Shown: piece by piece, positions 54,775-62,854 of the stretch
How the letters are laid out: each line of letters starts with the position of its first letter
Numbering within the stretch: the stretch's first letter is position 1
Source of the DNA: Bacteroidota bacterium
GTDB taxonomy: Bacteria; Bacteroidota; Bacteroidia; Chitinophagales; Chitinophagaceae
Direction: 5' to 3'
DNA length: 64,000 nucleotides
NCBI GenBank assembly: GCA_016706595.1
Contig: JADJJH010000003.1
Location: 248,001 to 312,000 of the forward strand
Notes under the pieces: model-generated
What the model was told of the DNA's origin: nothing
The model's input: the letters and a program-made list of their open reading frames with translations, nothing else
The model's database searches: none
Made by a program: the position numbers and the translations under genes

Positions 54775-56601
54775 ATGAAAAAATTCTCCTTCCTTCTTAG
54801 TATCGTGTTCTTGATGTTTTATCATCAAACAAAATCACAAATTTATGTGCAGGGCGATATTACAGCCATGGCTAACCTAAGTGGTTTTCACGATTCAACC
54901 AACTGTATGTCTTTGGCACAAGAGATGTATATGTTTACAATCACAAACTCATTTGTAGGTGATTCAATCATAATTAAAGACATGTCGTCGGGTATGGTAC
55001 TCGCTTCTGATGTAAATACCACCGGCGCCAATCCATGGACTACCACATTAATGCCGATGTCGATGCCACCTATTGTTCCCGATTTTATGCTTAGTGGCGG
55101 AATGGCATTTTTTGGGGGCACTCCAATGAAGTTTATTAATAGCTCTGATACGATTTTTAATGTGATTAGTTTTTATCAATTGCCGGTTCCCAATCCATGT
55201 ATTTATGGAAATGTTTCTGGACAAGTTTACATAGATAATAATAGTGATTGTAATTACAATTCAGGTGATATAGCTCTACAATCAATTCCTGTTTCAGCGG
55301 CAATTAATTTTAGTACCGGCTCCAATTCACAAAGTGCATATACAGGAAGTACAGGTGCTTACTCAATGCAATTACAACAATCTTGGATGACCAACTATTC
55401 AGTTTCTATACCAAGTAATTACCAATTTATTTTCCCTTCTACTGCATGTTCACCTGCCTCTTATACATTCACATCATTACCTCAAACCGGTGTCGACTTT
55501 TCATTACAATGTACAAGCAATGTTGATGTACAATCATCTGCCGCTGCACCGGCATCTGCGCGGCCGGCCATTCCATTTATAGTGCACCCGTATGTCAGCA
55601 ACACAGGCTGCGATACCGCATCAGGTATTCTTACTTTAATTAAAGATCCCAACACAAACTACAATGCAAGTTTAAGTACCAACCCGGCAACTTATGTAAA
55701 TGGCGACACCTTACAATGGAATTATAATCAACTGAGTAATTTAAGTACAGGTGCATATTGGACTAGCTTTTTTGCAGGAGTTCATCTTACACCAAATACC
55801 TCGGTGAATATTGGTGACACCTTATGTTTCCAAGTTTCATCAACAATATTGTCCAGTGATGTAAACCCGATTAATAACCAATATAGCTTTTGTATACCCG
55901 TTGTAAATTCTTATGATCCAAATGCAAAAGAAGTTATGCCTAAAGGGGAGGGTATAGCTGGTAATATTCCACTTAACACCAATCATCTCGATTATACAAT
56001 TCATTTCCAAAACACAGGCAATGCAGTAGCTTTTAATGTGTCAATTATAGATACATTAGATATAGATATCGAACCAAGCAGCTTGCGAATTTTAGGGGCA
56101 TCTCATAGTATGAGTCCACAATGGTTAGCACCTAATGTGGTGAAATTTAATTTCTCTAATATTATGTTGCCGGATAGTAATGCCGATGAAGCTAAGAGTC
56201 ATGGACAAATTCGATTCAGTGTGAATTTGAAAACAGGCTTGCCACTTGGTACTCAAATAAAAAATAAAGCACACATCTATTTTGACTCTAACCCTGCTAT
56301 TGTTACTAATACCACTTTAAACACCTTAGCCAATCCAAGTTCGATGCAAATTTTTGGGAATCAGTCTTCAATTTTAGTATATCCTAATCCTGCCACAGAT
56401 GAACTTTCTATACAAATTGAATCAATGAGCAATGAACTTGGTAATGTGACCTTTTATTCATTAAACAATCAATTGGTAAAACAGGTGCAATTACTAACTA
56501 AGCAAACAAAAGTTGATATTCATCAACTTCCCTCAGGTATATACATCATGAAAGTAATTTATGGGAATGAATACAAAGTTTTAAAATTTGTGAAAGAGTA
56601 A
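54775..56601 (+). CDS. Secreted protein with SdrD/DUF11-like domains and T9SS type A sorting domain
   Basis: 608 residues from the ATG that begins the signal peptide MKKFSFLLSIVFLMFYHQ (cleavage near TKSQ). Middle: a B-type domain with GQVYIDNNSDCNYNSGDIAL (calcium-binding-like Asp/Asn row), then about residues 395-520 a DUF11/DUF7619-like block (YTIHFQNTGNAVAFNVSIIDTLD, HIYFDSNPAIVTN). The last 75 residues, ILVYPNPATDELSIQIE...LPSGIYIMKVIYG, are a type A sorting domain. It is likely exported by T9SS and attached to the surface; its ligand is unknown. Confidence 0.85.
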   Translation: MKKFSFLLSIVFLMFYHQTKSQIYVQGDITAMANLSGFHDSTNCMSLAQEMYMFTITNSFVGDSIIIKDMSSGMVLASDVNTTGANPWTTTLMPMSMPPIVPDFMLSGGMAFFGGTPMKFINSSDTIFNVISFYQLPVPNPCIYGNVSGQVYIDNNSDCNYNSGDIALQSIPVSAAINFSTGSNSQSAYTGSTGAYSMQLQQSWMTNYSVSIPSNYQFIFPSTACSPASYTFTSLPQTGVDFSLQCTSNVDVQSSAAAPASARPAIPFIVHPYVSNTGCDTASGILTLIKDPNTNYNASLSTNPATYVNGDTLQWNYNQLSNLSTGAYWTSFFAGVHLTPNTSVNIGDTLCFQVSSTILSSDVNPINNQYSFCIPVVNSYDPNAKEVMPKGEGIAGNIPLNTNHLDYTIHFQNTGNAVAFNVSIIDTLDIDIEPSSLRILGASHSMSPQWLAPNVVKFNFSNIMLPDSNADEAKSHGQIRFSVNLKTGLPLGTQIKNKAHIYFDSNPAIVTNTTLNTLANPSSMQIFGNQSSILVYPNPATDELSIQIESMSNELGNVTFYSLNNQLVKQVQLLTKQTKVDIHQLPSGIYIMKVIYGNEYKVLKFVKE

Positions 56602-56768
56602 AAGGTTTAATGGTTTATTTAATCCAATGAATTTGTTGATTTATAGTTTTATTTAAGGTGACGGGATATTTCAGAACGATTACCCTATCACTGAAATGTG
56701 CCGTTCTTCAACATAAACAAGCAGGTAATTAAAAGGCTATCTTATTTTAGCACTTTCAAAAATTGTTT

Positions 56769-58598
56769 ATGAACAAACTAGCTACACTTATATTGCTTTG
56801 CTTTTTATATGCTTGTAATATCTCGAACGATCACCTTAAAAATGATGCGCAGAAATTTATTGATGAATATTCAAAAACCTATGTGAAATTATTAACGGTC
56901 GATAATGAGGCACAATGGAAATCGAATATTGAAATAAAGGAAGGCGATAGTACCAACGCATTAGCTGCGCGAAAAAGCGGTGAAGCCCTTGCCGCATTTA
57001 CCGGCAATAAAGATGTGATTGAAAAAGCAAAAATGTTTATGCAACATAAAAATGAGCTTACTAAAAATCAACAAAAGCAAATTGAAATTATTTTGTTCAA
57101 AGCAGCAAATTATCCAGCAACGGTTGATGCTTTAGTAAAAGACAGAATTAAAGCTGAGACAGAACAAACGGAAAAATTATTTGGGTTTCAATATAAAATT
57201 GGAAGCAAAAAAGTAAGTACCAACGAGATCGATGAAATCTTAAAATCGGAAACTGATGTAACTAAACGCCGGCAAGCATGGGAAGCCAGCAAAGAAGTAG
57301 GCAAAGAATTGAAAAGTGGTTTGTTGCATTTACGTGATGTACGAAATCAAACGGTGCAAGCTTTAGGCTATCAAGATTTTTTTCAATACCAAGTTTCTGA
57401 GTATGGCTTAAGCACCGATGAGATGGCAAAATTGAATCGAAAAATACTTGCCGAGATGTGGCCACTGTATCGCGAGTTACATACTTATATGCGTTATCAA
57501 TTAGCCGCAAAATATAAACAGGATAATGTGCCTGATTATCTTCCGGCAGATTGGATTCCGAATCGTTGGGCGCAAGATTGGAGCAGTGAGGTAGAGGTGA
57601 AAGGGATAAATTTAGATAGTATATTAAAAACAAAAGGACCAGAATGGATCACCAAGCAAGCCGAAAAATTTTACGTGAGTATCGGGTTTAGTCCGCTGCC
57701 AAGTGTGTTTTGGAACAAGTCGAGTTTATACCCATACAAAGCCGATAGTAATGTAAAAAAGAATAATCATGCCAGCGCTTGGCATATGAATTTGAATGAA
57801 GATGTGCGCAGTTTAATGAGTGTTGAAGCCAATAGCGAATGGTGGGAAACTGCCAACCATGAATTAGGGCATATTTATTATTACATGACTTACACCAATA
57901 AGGATATTCCCCCTTTATTACGAACAGGTGCGAATCGAGCTTATCACGAAGCCATGGGAAGTTTGATGGGGTTGGCTGCTATGCAAAAACCTTTTCTCGA
58001 AAAAGCAGGTTTGTTAAATACGGGTATAAAAACAGATCCCATACAAACCCTGTTGAAGGAAGCCATGAATACCGTGGTGTTTATTGCGTTTTCGAGTGGT
58101 ACCATGACCGAGTTTGAAAAAAGTTTGTATGCGGATAATTTGCCTGCTAATCAGTGGAATGCACAATGGTGGGCGAATGCTAAAAAGTATCAAGGTGTTG
58201 TTCCGCCAGGTGAAAGAAGTGAAATGTATTGTGATGCGGCAACTAAAACGCATATTAATGATGATGCCGCTCAATATTATGATTATGCATTATCGTATGT
58301 GATTTTATATCAAATGCATCAACATATTGCTAAAAATATTTTACATCAAGATCCACGTTCATGTAATTATTTTGGCAATAAAGAAGTAGGTAAATTTCTG
58401 AAAAGTATCATGTATCCAGGAGCTAGCAAAGATTGGCGAGAAGTATTGAAAGAAACTACCGGCGACGATTTAAACGCCAAGGCAATGCTCGACTATTTTT
58501 CACCTTTAATGGGTTGGTTAAAAGAACAGAATAAAGGCAGAGTATATACTTTGGGGATGAAGCCAAAATGTTTTTTCATTTTTCATAACCGATTGTAA
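56769..58598 (+). CDS. M2-family metallopeptidase (angiotensin-converting enzyme-like), lipoprotein
   Basis: 609 residues. Signal MNKLATLILLCF ends in lipobox LYAC, so the protein is lipid-anchored in the envelope. Zinc site HELGH is followed by the third ligand Glu in AYHEAMG, spaced as in angiotensin-converting enzyme (HEMGH...HEAIG). Length equals one ACE domain. It would release dipeptides from peptide C-termini for nutrition. The in-frame TTG at 56763 is less likely than the ATG two codons later. Confidence 0.88.
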   Translation: MNKLATLILLCFLYACNISNDHLKNDAQKFIDEYSKTYVKLLTVDNEAQWKSNIEIKEGDSTNALAARKSGEALAAFTGNKDVIEKAKMFMQHKNELTKNQQKQIEIILFKAANYPATVDALVKDRIKAETEQTEKLFGFQYKIGSKKVSTNEIDEILKSETDVTKRRQAWEASKEVGKELKSGLLHLRDVRNQTVQALGYQDFFQYQVSEYGLSTDEMAKLNRKILAEMWPLYRELHTYMRYQLAAKYKQDNVPDYLPADWIPNRWAQDWSSEVEVKGINLDSILKTKGPEWITKQAEKFYVSIGFSPLPSVFWNKSSLYPYKADSNVKKNNHASAWHMNLNEDVRSLMSVEANSEWWETANHELGHIYYYMTYTNKDIPPLLRTGANRAYHEAMGSLMGLAAMQKPFLEKAGLLNTGIKTDPIQTLLKEAMNTVVFIAFSSGTMTEFEKSLYADNLPANQWNAQWWANAKKYQGVVPPGERSEMYCDAATKTHINDDAAQYYDYALSYVILYQMHQHIAKNILHQDPRSCNYFGNKEVGKFLKSIMYPGASKDWREVLKETTGDDLNAKAMLDYFSPLMGWLKEQNKGRVYTLGMKPKCFFIFHNRL

Positions 58599-58659
58599 GG
58601 TTTCAGGATATTTTGTTTTCTCTCCTTTTTATGTTTTTTTGTTACTAGGCTACCAGTTA

Positions 58660-59868
58660 TTACGAGTAATGTAACAAGCACCCATCGCCATAACTCAAAA
58701 AACGAAAATCATTTTTCAAAGCGTAGTGGTAGATTGATTTCCAACGACCTTTCGTGAAGGCATCGACCAACATTAATAAGGTGCTTTTGGGTTGATGGAA
58801 ATTGGTTACTAAATAATTGGCTACTTGTAATTGATAACCCGGCATGATCATCAATTCAGTTCTAAAAATAAGTTTGGTAGTATATAGTAGTCTCATTTTT
58901 TCGACAAGAGATTTGAATACGATAGTCTTTTTCAATTTTTCTCCTTCGAATTTATAAGGCGTGAACTGAGATAATACGTAATCCTTATTTGGTAAACTTG
59001 AGACATGTAAATTTTCTAAGGCAAACCAATATAAACTTTCTAAGGTTCGTAAACTAGTTGTGCCTACACAAACGATATCATTTGCTTTGCTTAATTGTTC
59101 AATTAAATCGATATCAATATCTACCCATTCGGCATGCATCGCATGATCATGAATAAACTCGGCGCTCACCGGTTTAAATGTTCCGGCACCTACATGTAGG
59201 GTTGTAAAATTTGTACTGATATTTTTTTGGGAAAAGGATTGAAAAACGCTTTCTGTAAAGTGCAAGCCTGCAGTGGGCGCGGCCACACTGCCTTCAACTT
59301 TAGCATATACTGTTTGATATTGTTGCTTATCGGACGCTTCGGCCTTGCGTAATAAATAGGGTGGAATGGGCATTTGCCCTAATTGTTCTAAAATATCTGC
59401 AAAGGTCGTTTGGGTATCTTGCCAAGAAAATTCGATGGTACATGTTTGTTCATTTTTGTTTAGCATTTTTGCAGTCATCTGCTGCGAATCGTTTAATTGC
59501 CAATGCAATTCCAAATCCTGTTTCCACTTTTTAGCACCACCTACCATGCAAAGCCAAGTAGATTTTTGTGTGTCTTGGAGTGCTTCGTAAGGAGTTCCCT
59601 CAATGGGTTCTAAACAAAATAACTCTATGATGCCGCCAGTATCTTTGACATATAAAATTCGTGCAGGAATTACTTTACTGTTATTGAATACCATCAAGCT
59701 TCTTTCAGGTAAATAGTCGACGATATTTTTGTAAAAATCAACTTCAATAGTTTCATCAAGCGCAATCAATAATTTGCTTTCATCCCGTTGTGATAAAGGA
59801 TGTTTGGCAATTCTTTCTGAAGGTAAATCATAATCGTAATCAGAGGTAGCGATAACAGGTATTGGCAT
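58660..59868 (-). CDS. queA: tRNA preQ1(34) S-adenosylmethionine ribosyltransferase-isomerase QueA
   Basis: Enzyme of queuosine synthesis that transfers the ribosyl part of SAM to preQ1 in tRNA, 402 residues (about 50 more than E. coli QueA, mostly in a central insert). Motifs: DYDLPSERIAKHPLSQRDESKLL at the start, SVAAPTAGLHFTE, LHVGAGTFKPV and YQLQVANYLVTNFHQPKSTLLMLV near the end. It lies 7 bases after the PLP enzyme gene on the same strand, so the two are probably one transcript. Confidence 0.93.
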   Translation of the reverse strand: MPIPVIATSDYDYDLPSERIAKHPLSQRDESKLLIALDETIEVDFYKNIVDYLPERSLMVFNNSKVIPARILYVKDTGGIIELFCLEPIEGTPYEALQDTQKSTWLCMVGGAKKWKQDLELHWQLNDSQQMTAKMLNKNEQTCTIEFSWQDTQTTFADILEQLGQMPIPPYLLRKAEASDKQQYQTVYAKVEGSVAAPTAGLHFTESVFQSFSQKNISTNFTTLHVGAGTFKPVSAEFIHDHAMHAEWVDIDIDLIEQLSKANDIVCVGTTSLRTLESLYWFALENLHVSSLPNKDYVLSQFTPYKFEGEKLKKTIVFKSLVEKMRLLYTTKLIFRTELMIMPGYQLQVANYLVTNFHQPKSTLLMLVDAFTKGRWKSIYHYALKNDFRFLSYGDGCLLHYS

Positions 59869-59875
59869 TTCGATA

Positions 59876-61078
59876 CTACTGATAATTTTTCATGAACAGG
59901 GTAACACTTTCCATTACATGTTCAATTTGTGTTTCGTTTAATCCGTGGTGACAAGCCATGAGCATACCTCCACGCATTACTTTGTCAGATTCTGTATAAC
60001 CATTCGAACTTGCTTTATGCGCACAATTTTTAAATCCGGGTTGACGTAAAATATTGCCGGTAAATACGGTACGGGTTTGTATATTTCTTTTTTCTAAAAA
60101 TATTTGTAAGTCGCGGCGAATAAATGGTGCGCTTTCTTTAATGGTTACTGCAAAGGCCAACCAAGGAGTTCGTGAATTGGGTAATTGGTTTGGCAGAATA
60201 AAGTACTCTTCGAATTGTTCAAAAAACTTACGCATACGAGTATAGTGCACAGTACGTAAATCGATATTTTTACCAAGCTTACCTAATTGTACTAAACCAA
60301 AGGCAGCACCCATTTCGGAAGGTTCGATATTATAACCTGGTTCTTCAAATACAAATTTTGCATCGTAAGGAATGCCATCTACTTCAACATTAAAACGATT
60401 TTCGATAAGTTCACTCTCTACAAATAAAGAAGATGAACGTCCCCAGCTACGTAATAATTTAGCCCTACGTAAATGTTCATCATCATTCACACAAATCATT
60501 CCGCCGTTACCTCCACAATTGATAATATGAGAACCATAAAAACTCGTAGTACTTATATCGGTATATCGTCCACTGCTGGCACCATTAATTTCGGCACCTA
60601 AGGTATCAGCGCTATCTTCAAGCACAAACAAATTATGTTTATCAGCGATTTCACGAAGTTGTTTCCAATTGGGTAAGTTACCTATGAGGTTGGGTATCCA
60701 AAGAGCTTTGGTTTTTTCAGTAATCATTTCCTCAACCTTATTGGCATCAATATTATAGGTACCTTCTTCAACATCTACAAAAGCAGGTACCCACCCTTTT
60801 TTAATTAAGGGTGCAACCGTTGTAGAGAAGGTTAAGGCGGGTGTAATAATTTCAGCACCTGGTTCATAATTTAATAAGTCGGCAGCTAAATACAATGCGC
60901 TTGAACCTGAGTTTACCCCCACGCCATATTTTTTATCGTATAAGCCGGCTACCTTTTCTTCGAGTTCACGAACATTTTTGCTCATTTGGGTAGTTGTTTT
61001 CAACACATTCACTACGGCATCTATTTCTTCTTGTCCGTGAACGGTAGTACCATAAGGTACATAAGGGTATTGACTCAT
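59876..61078 (-). CDS. DegT/DnrJ-family PLP enzyme with His in place of the catalytic Lys (sugar 3-dehydratase-like)
   Basis: 400 residues in the DegT/DnrJ fold: GVNSGSSALYLAADLL, PALTFSTTVAP, VLEDSADTLGAE. At the position of the Schiff-base lysine the sequence is SFYGSHIINCGGNGG, with His. The same replacement occurs in the 3-dehydratases ColD and RfbH/E1, which remove the C3 hydroxyl of 4-keto-6-deoxyhexoses instead of transaminating. A 3,6-dideoxysugar role is therefore likely. The TACATTTG box at 61096-61103 overlaps an in-frame GTG and favours the ATG at 61078. Confidence 0.8.
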   Translation of the reverse strand: MSQYPYVPYGTTVHGQEEIDAVVNVLKTTTQMSKNVRELEEKVAGLYDKKYGVGVNSGSSALYLAADLLNYEPGAEIITPALTFSTTVAPLIKKGWVPAFVDVEEGTYNIDANKVEEMITEKTKALWIPNLIGNLPNWKQLREIADKHNLFVLEDSADTLGAEINGASSGRYTDISTTSFYGSHIINCGGNGGMICVNDDEHLRRAKLLRSWGRSSSLFVESELIENRFNVEVDGIPYDAKFVFEEPGYNIEPSEMGAAFGLVQLGKLGKNIDLRTVHYTRMRKFFEQFEEYFILPNQLPNSRTPWLAFAVTIKESAPFIRRDLQIFLEKRNIQTRTVFTGNILRQPGFKNCAHKASSNGYTESDKVMRGGMLMACHHGLNETQIEHVMESVTLFMKNYQ

Positions 61079-61095
61079 ATTAAAAAATTTGGTCA

Positions 61096-61103
61096 CAAAT
61101 GTA
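61096..61103 (-). promoter_or_regulatory. Probable -7 box of the PLP enzyme-queA unit
   Basis: TACATTTG on the minus strand matches TAnnTTTG and lies 17 bases before the ATG at 61078. Confidence 0.5.
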
Positions 61104-61271
61104 AAGTTTGTCGTTTAAAGTAGTAGGCTTTATTTTTTAATGAAATGATAAATGTTGTGTGATTTTAAAGTTTCGGTACTTGTTTATTTGAATAAGGTAT
61201 GCTTGTATGAGGCTAAGTTGAATTCCTATTTTTACTGACATTCCTTATCTTTAGTGTATAAACAACCTAAA

Positions 61272-62015
61272 ATGTACTATTTAGTATTATTTCTTACCCT
61301 CATAATCGTTTGTTCTTGTAGTTCTAATATACCTAAATCAAGGGTATCAGTAATTAAAGATTCAGCTATTCAATCTTATATAAAGTACCTCAATTCATTT
61401 AGTTATATTGATTCAACGAGGGAAATAAGATTGTTAGTTGATTTAAACAACAGTGATACAACTGAATTGAAGCGTTCAATTCAAGTGTACTCTCTTGAAT
61501 CAAATGAATATCATTATGAAGATAGAATCGATACCTGTATCAGCGAAACAAAAATAAAAGATATTGATTGCGATGAAGCGTATAGATTTGAATATAGTAA
61601 TTATAATATTTTTGTTGAAAGTAAAAGGTATCCAAATGGATCATGTCCTTACTTTACTCATTTTACGATTTATAAAAAAGATAGTGTAATAAAATTGGTT
61701 TCATTGATTTATCAAAAATCTACAAAAACAGAGAAATGTAAAATAGTAAAAGAACAAACAGAAAATTTAGATTATTCACATTGGATTGCATTTCAAGCAA
61801 TCATGAAAAAAAATGACTTTTGGGGTTTGAAAAGATTTAATGGGCAATATGGCGATGGTCTTTTAAAAATTTGGGGAATTAAACATGAATTGTGGAGAGA
61901 TCTAAATTTTACACATTACAATTATATATTTAGGGAAGATGTAAATCACATTGCAATTTCAGATGCACTTGTTTATTTATCGAAGGTTTCAAAATTTCCA
62001 ATTTATTGTTACTAG
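61272..62015 (+). CDS. Uncharacterised lipoprotein
   Basis: 247 residues, no family recognised. The start MYYLVLFLTLIIVCSC gives a signal peptide with the lipobox just before the first Cys; an in-frame GTG 18 bases earlier overlaps a TTATCTTTAG box. The mature part is rich in Tyr, Ser, Lys and Ile, with scattered Cys (CISETKIKDIDCDEAY, GSCPYF) that could pair. The DNA here looks more AT-rich than the flanking genes and lies beside a toxin-antitoxin pair, which suggests a recently acquired patch. Confidence 0.55.
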   Translation: MYYLVLFLTLIIVCSCSSNIPKSRVSVIKDSAIQSYIKYLNSFSYIDSTREIRLLVDLNNSDTTELKRSIQVYSLESNEYHYEDRIDTCISETKIKDIDCDEAYRFEYSNYNIFVESKRYPNGSCPYFTHFTIYKKDSVIKLVSLIYQKSTKTEKCKIVKEQTENLDYSHWIAFQAIMKKNDFWGLKRFNGQYGDGLLKIWGIKHELWRDLNFTHYNYIFREDVNHIAISDALVYLSKVSKFPIYCY

Positions 62016-62134
62016 AGTATCAATTAGGTGTAATTGGAAATCTAAGCTAATGCTTTGGATTTTTAATCATTCCGTCAATTCGCAATCAACAAAGCAGCTT
62101 TAATTCCCAATAGAAAAAAATCAAATTATATGCT

Positions 62135-62142
62135 TAGTTTTG
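62135..62142 (+). promoter_or_regulatory. Probable -7 box of the toxin-antitoxin operon
   Basis: TAGTTTTG fits TAnnTTTG and lies 16 bases before the antitoxin ATG. Confidence 0.4.
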
Positions 62143-62158
62143 TTTTAAATAAATTCTC

Positions 62159-62407
62159 ATGCCTGAATTAGTAATTAAATATAAAAGCAAGAAGACTTTA
62201 GAAGCCTTACTTGATTTTGCAAAGTACTTTGAATATTCAGTTGTAATGCCTGTTAAAAAAACGAAACCTAGCGTTTCTGAAATCAATGGAGTTACGCTTA
62301 TTCAAGCTGACAAATCTATTGATACTTCAGATTTAGAGAAGATTTTTACAAATAGAAACATTGATTCACGGCAACTTCGTAGAACCGCATGGCAAAGAAA
62401 CAAGTAA
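62159..62407 (+). CDS. Putative antitoxin upstream of a PIN toxin
   Basis: 82 residues, no named family. A basic N-terminal half (ELVIKYKSKKTLEALLDFAKYFEYSVV) is followed by an acidic middle and a basic C-terminus (RQLRRTAWQRNK). It overlaps the PIN gene by 19 bases. Position, size and overlap are those of VapB-type antitoxins, which bind DNA and neutralise the toxin. The DNA-binding fold (AbrB, Phd or RHH) could not be assigned. Confidence 0.62.
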   Translation: MPELVIKYKSKKTLEALLDFAKYFEYSVVMPVKKTKPSVSEINGVTLIQADKSIDTSDLEKIFTNRNIDSRQLRRTAWQRNK

Positions 62408-62796
62408 TTTGTGATACAGATGTAATGATTGAATATTGGGATATTACATCTAGTAGGCATAAAACAACTAAATTCGTTTTAGAGAATGAAATTGAAATAG
62501 ACAACATTATTATATCTGCTATTACTAAAATGGAATTACTAATGGGAGCAAGAAATAAATCTGAAGAATCTAAAATTAAAAAGAAATTACTTCGATTCAA
62601 TACATCATTAATAAATTCTGAAATAACATTGGATGCATTGGCACTTTTTGAAAGATACAGACTGAGTCATGGATTAGCTATTCCAGATTGCATCATAGCG
62701 TCTACAGCTAGAATAACGCAATTAGAATTGTTTACCTATAATTTAAAGGACTATAAATTTATCGAAAGTCTGAATCTCTATAGAAGTAATAAGTGA
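62389..62796 (+). CDS. vapC: PIN-domain ribonuclease toxin (VapC-like)
   Basis: 135-residue PIN domain. Acidic residues expected at the metal site are present: Asp in VICDTDVMIEY (about residue 9), Glu in ITKMELLMGA (about 49), Asp in HGLAIPDCIIASTA (about 103) and an acidic or Asn position in YNLKDYKFI (about 123). VapC toxins cut tRNA or rRNA. The overlapping upstream antitoxin candidate supports a type II system. Confidence 0.85.
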   Translation: MAKKQVICDTDVMIEYWDITSSRHKTTKFVLENEIEIDNIIISAITKMELLMGARNKSEESKIKKKLLRFNTSLINSEITLDALALFERYRLSHGLAIPDCIIASTARITQLELFTYNLKDYKFIESLNLYRSNK

Positions 62797-62854
62797 AATT
62801 AGTATTATTGAAATTCAAACTCATCATGGATTTCAATATATGTTTATTCAATAT

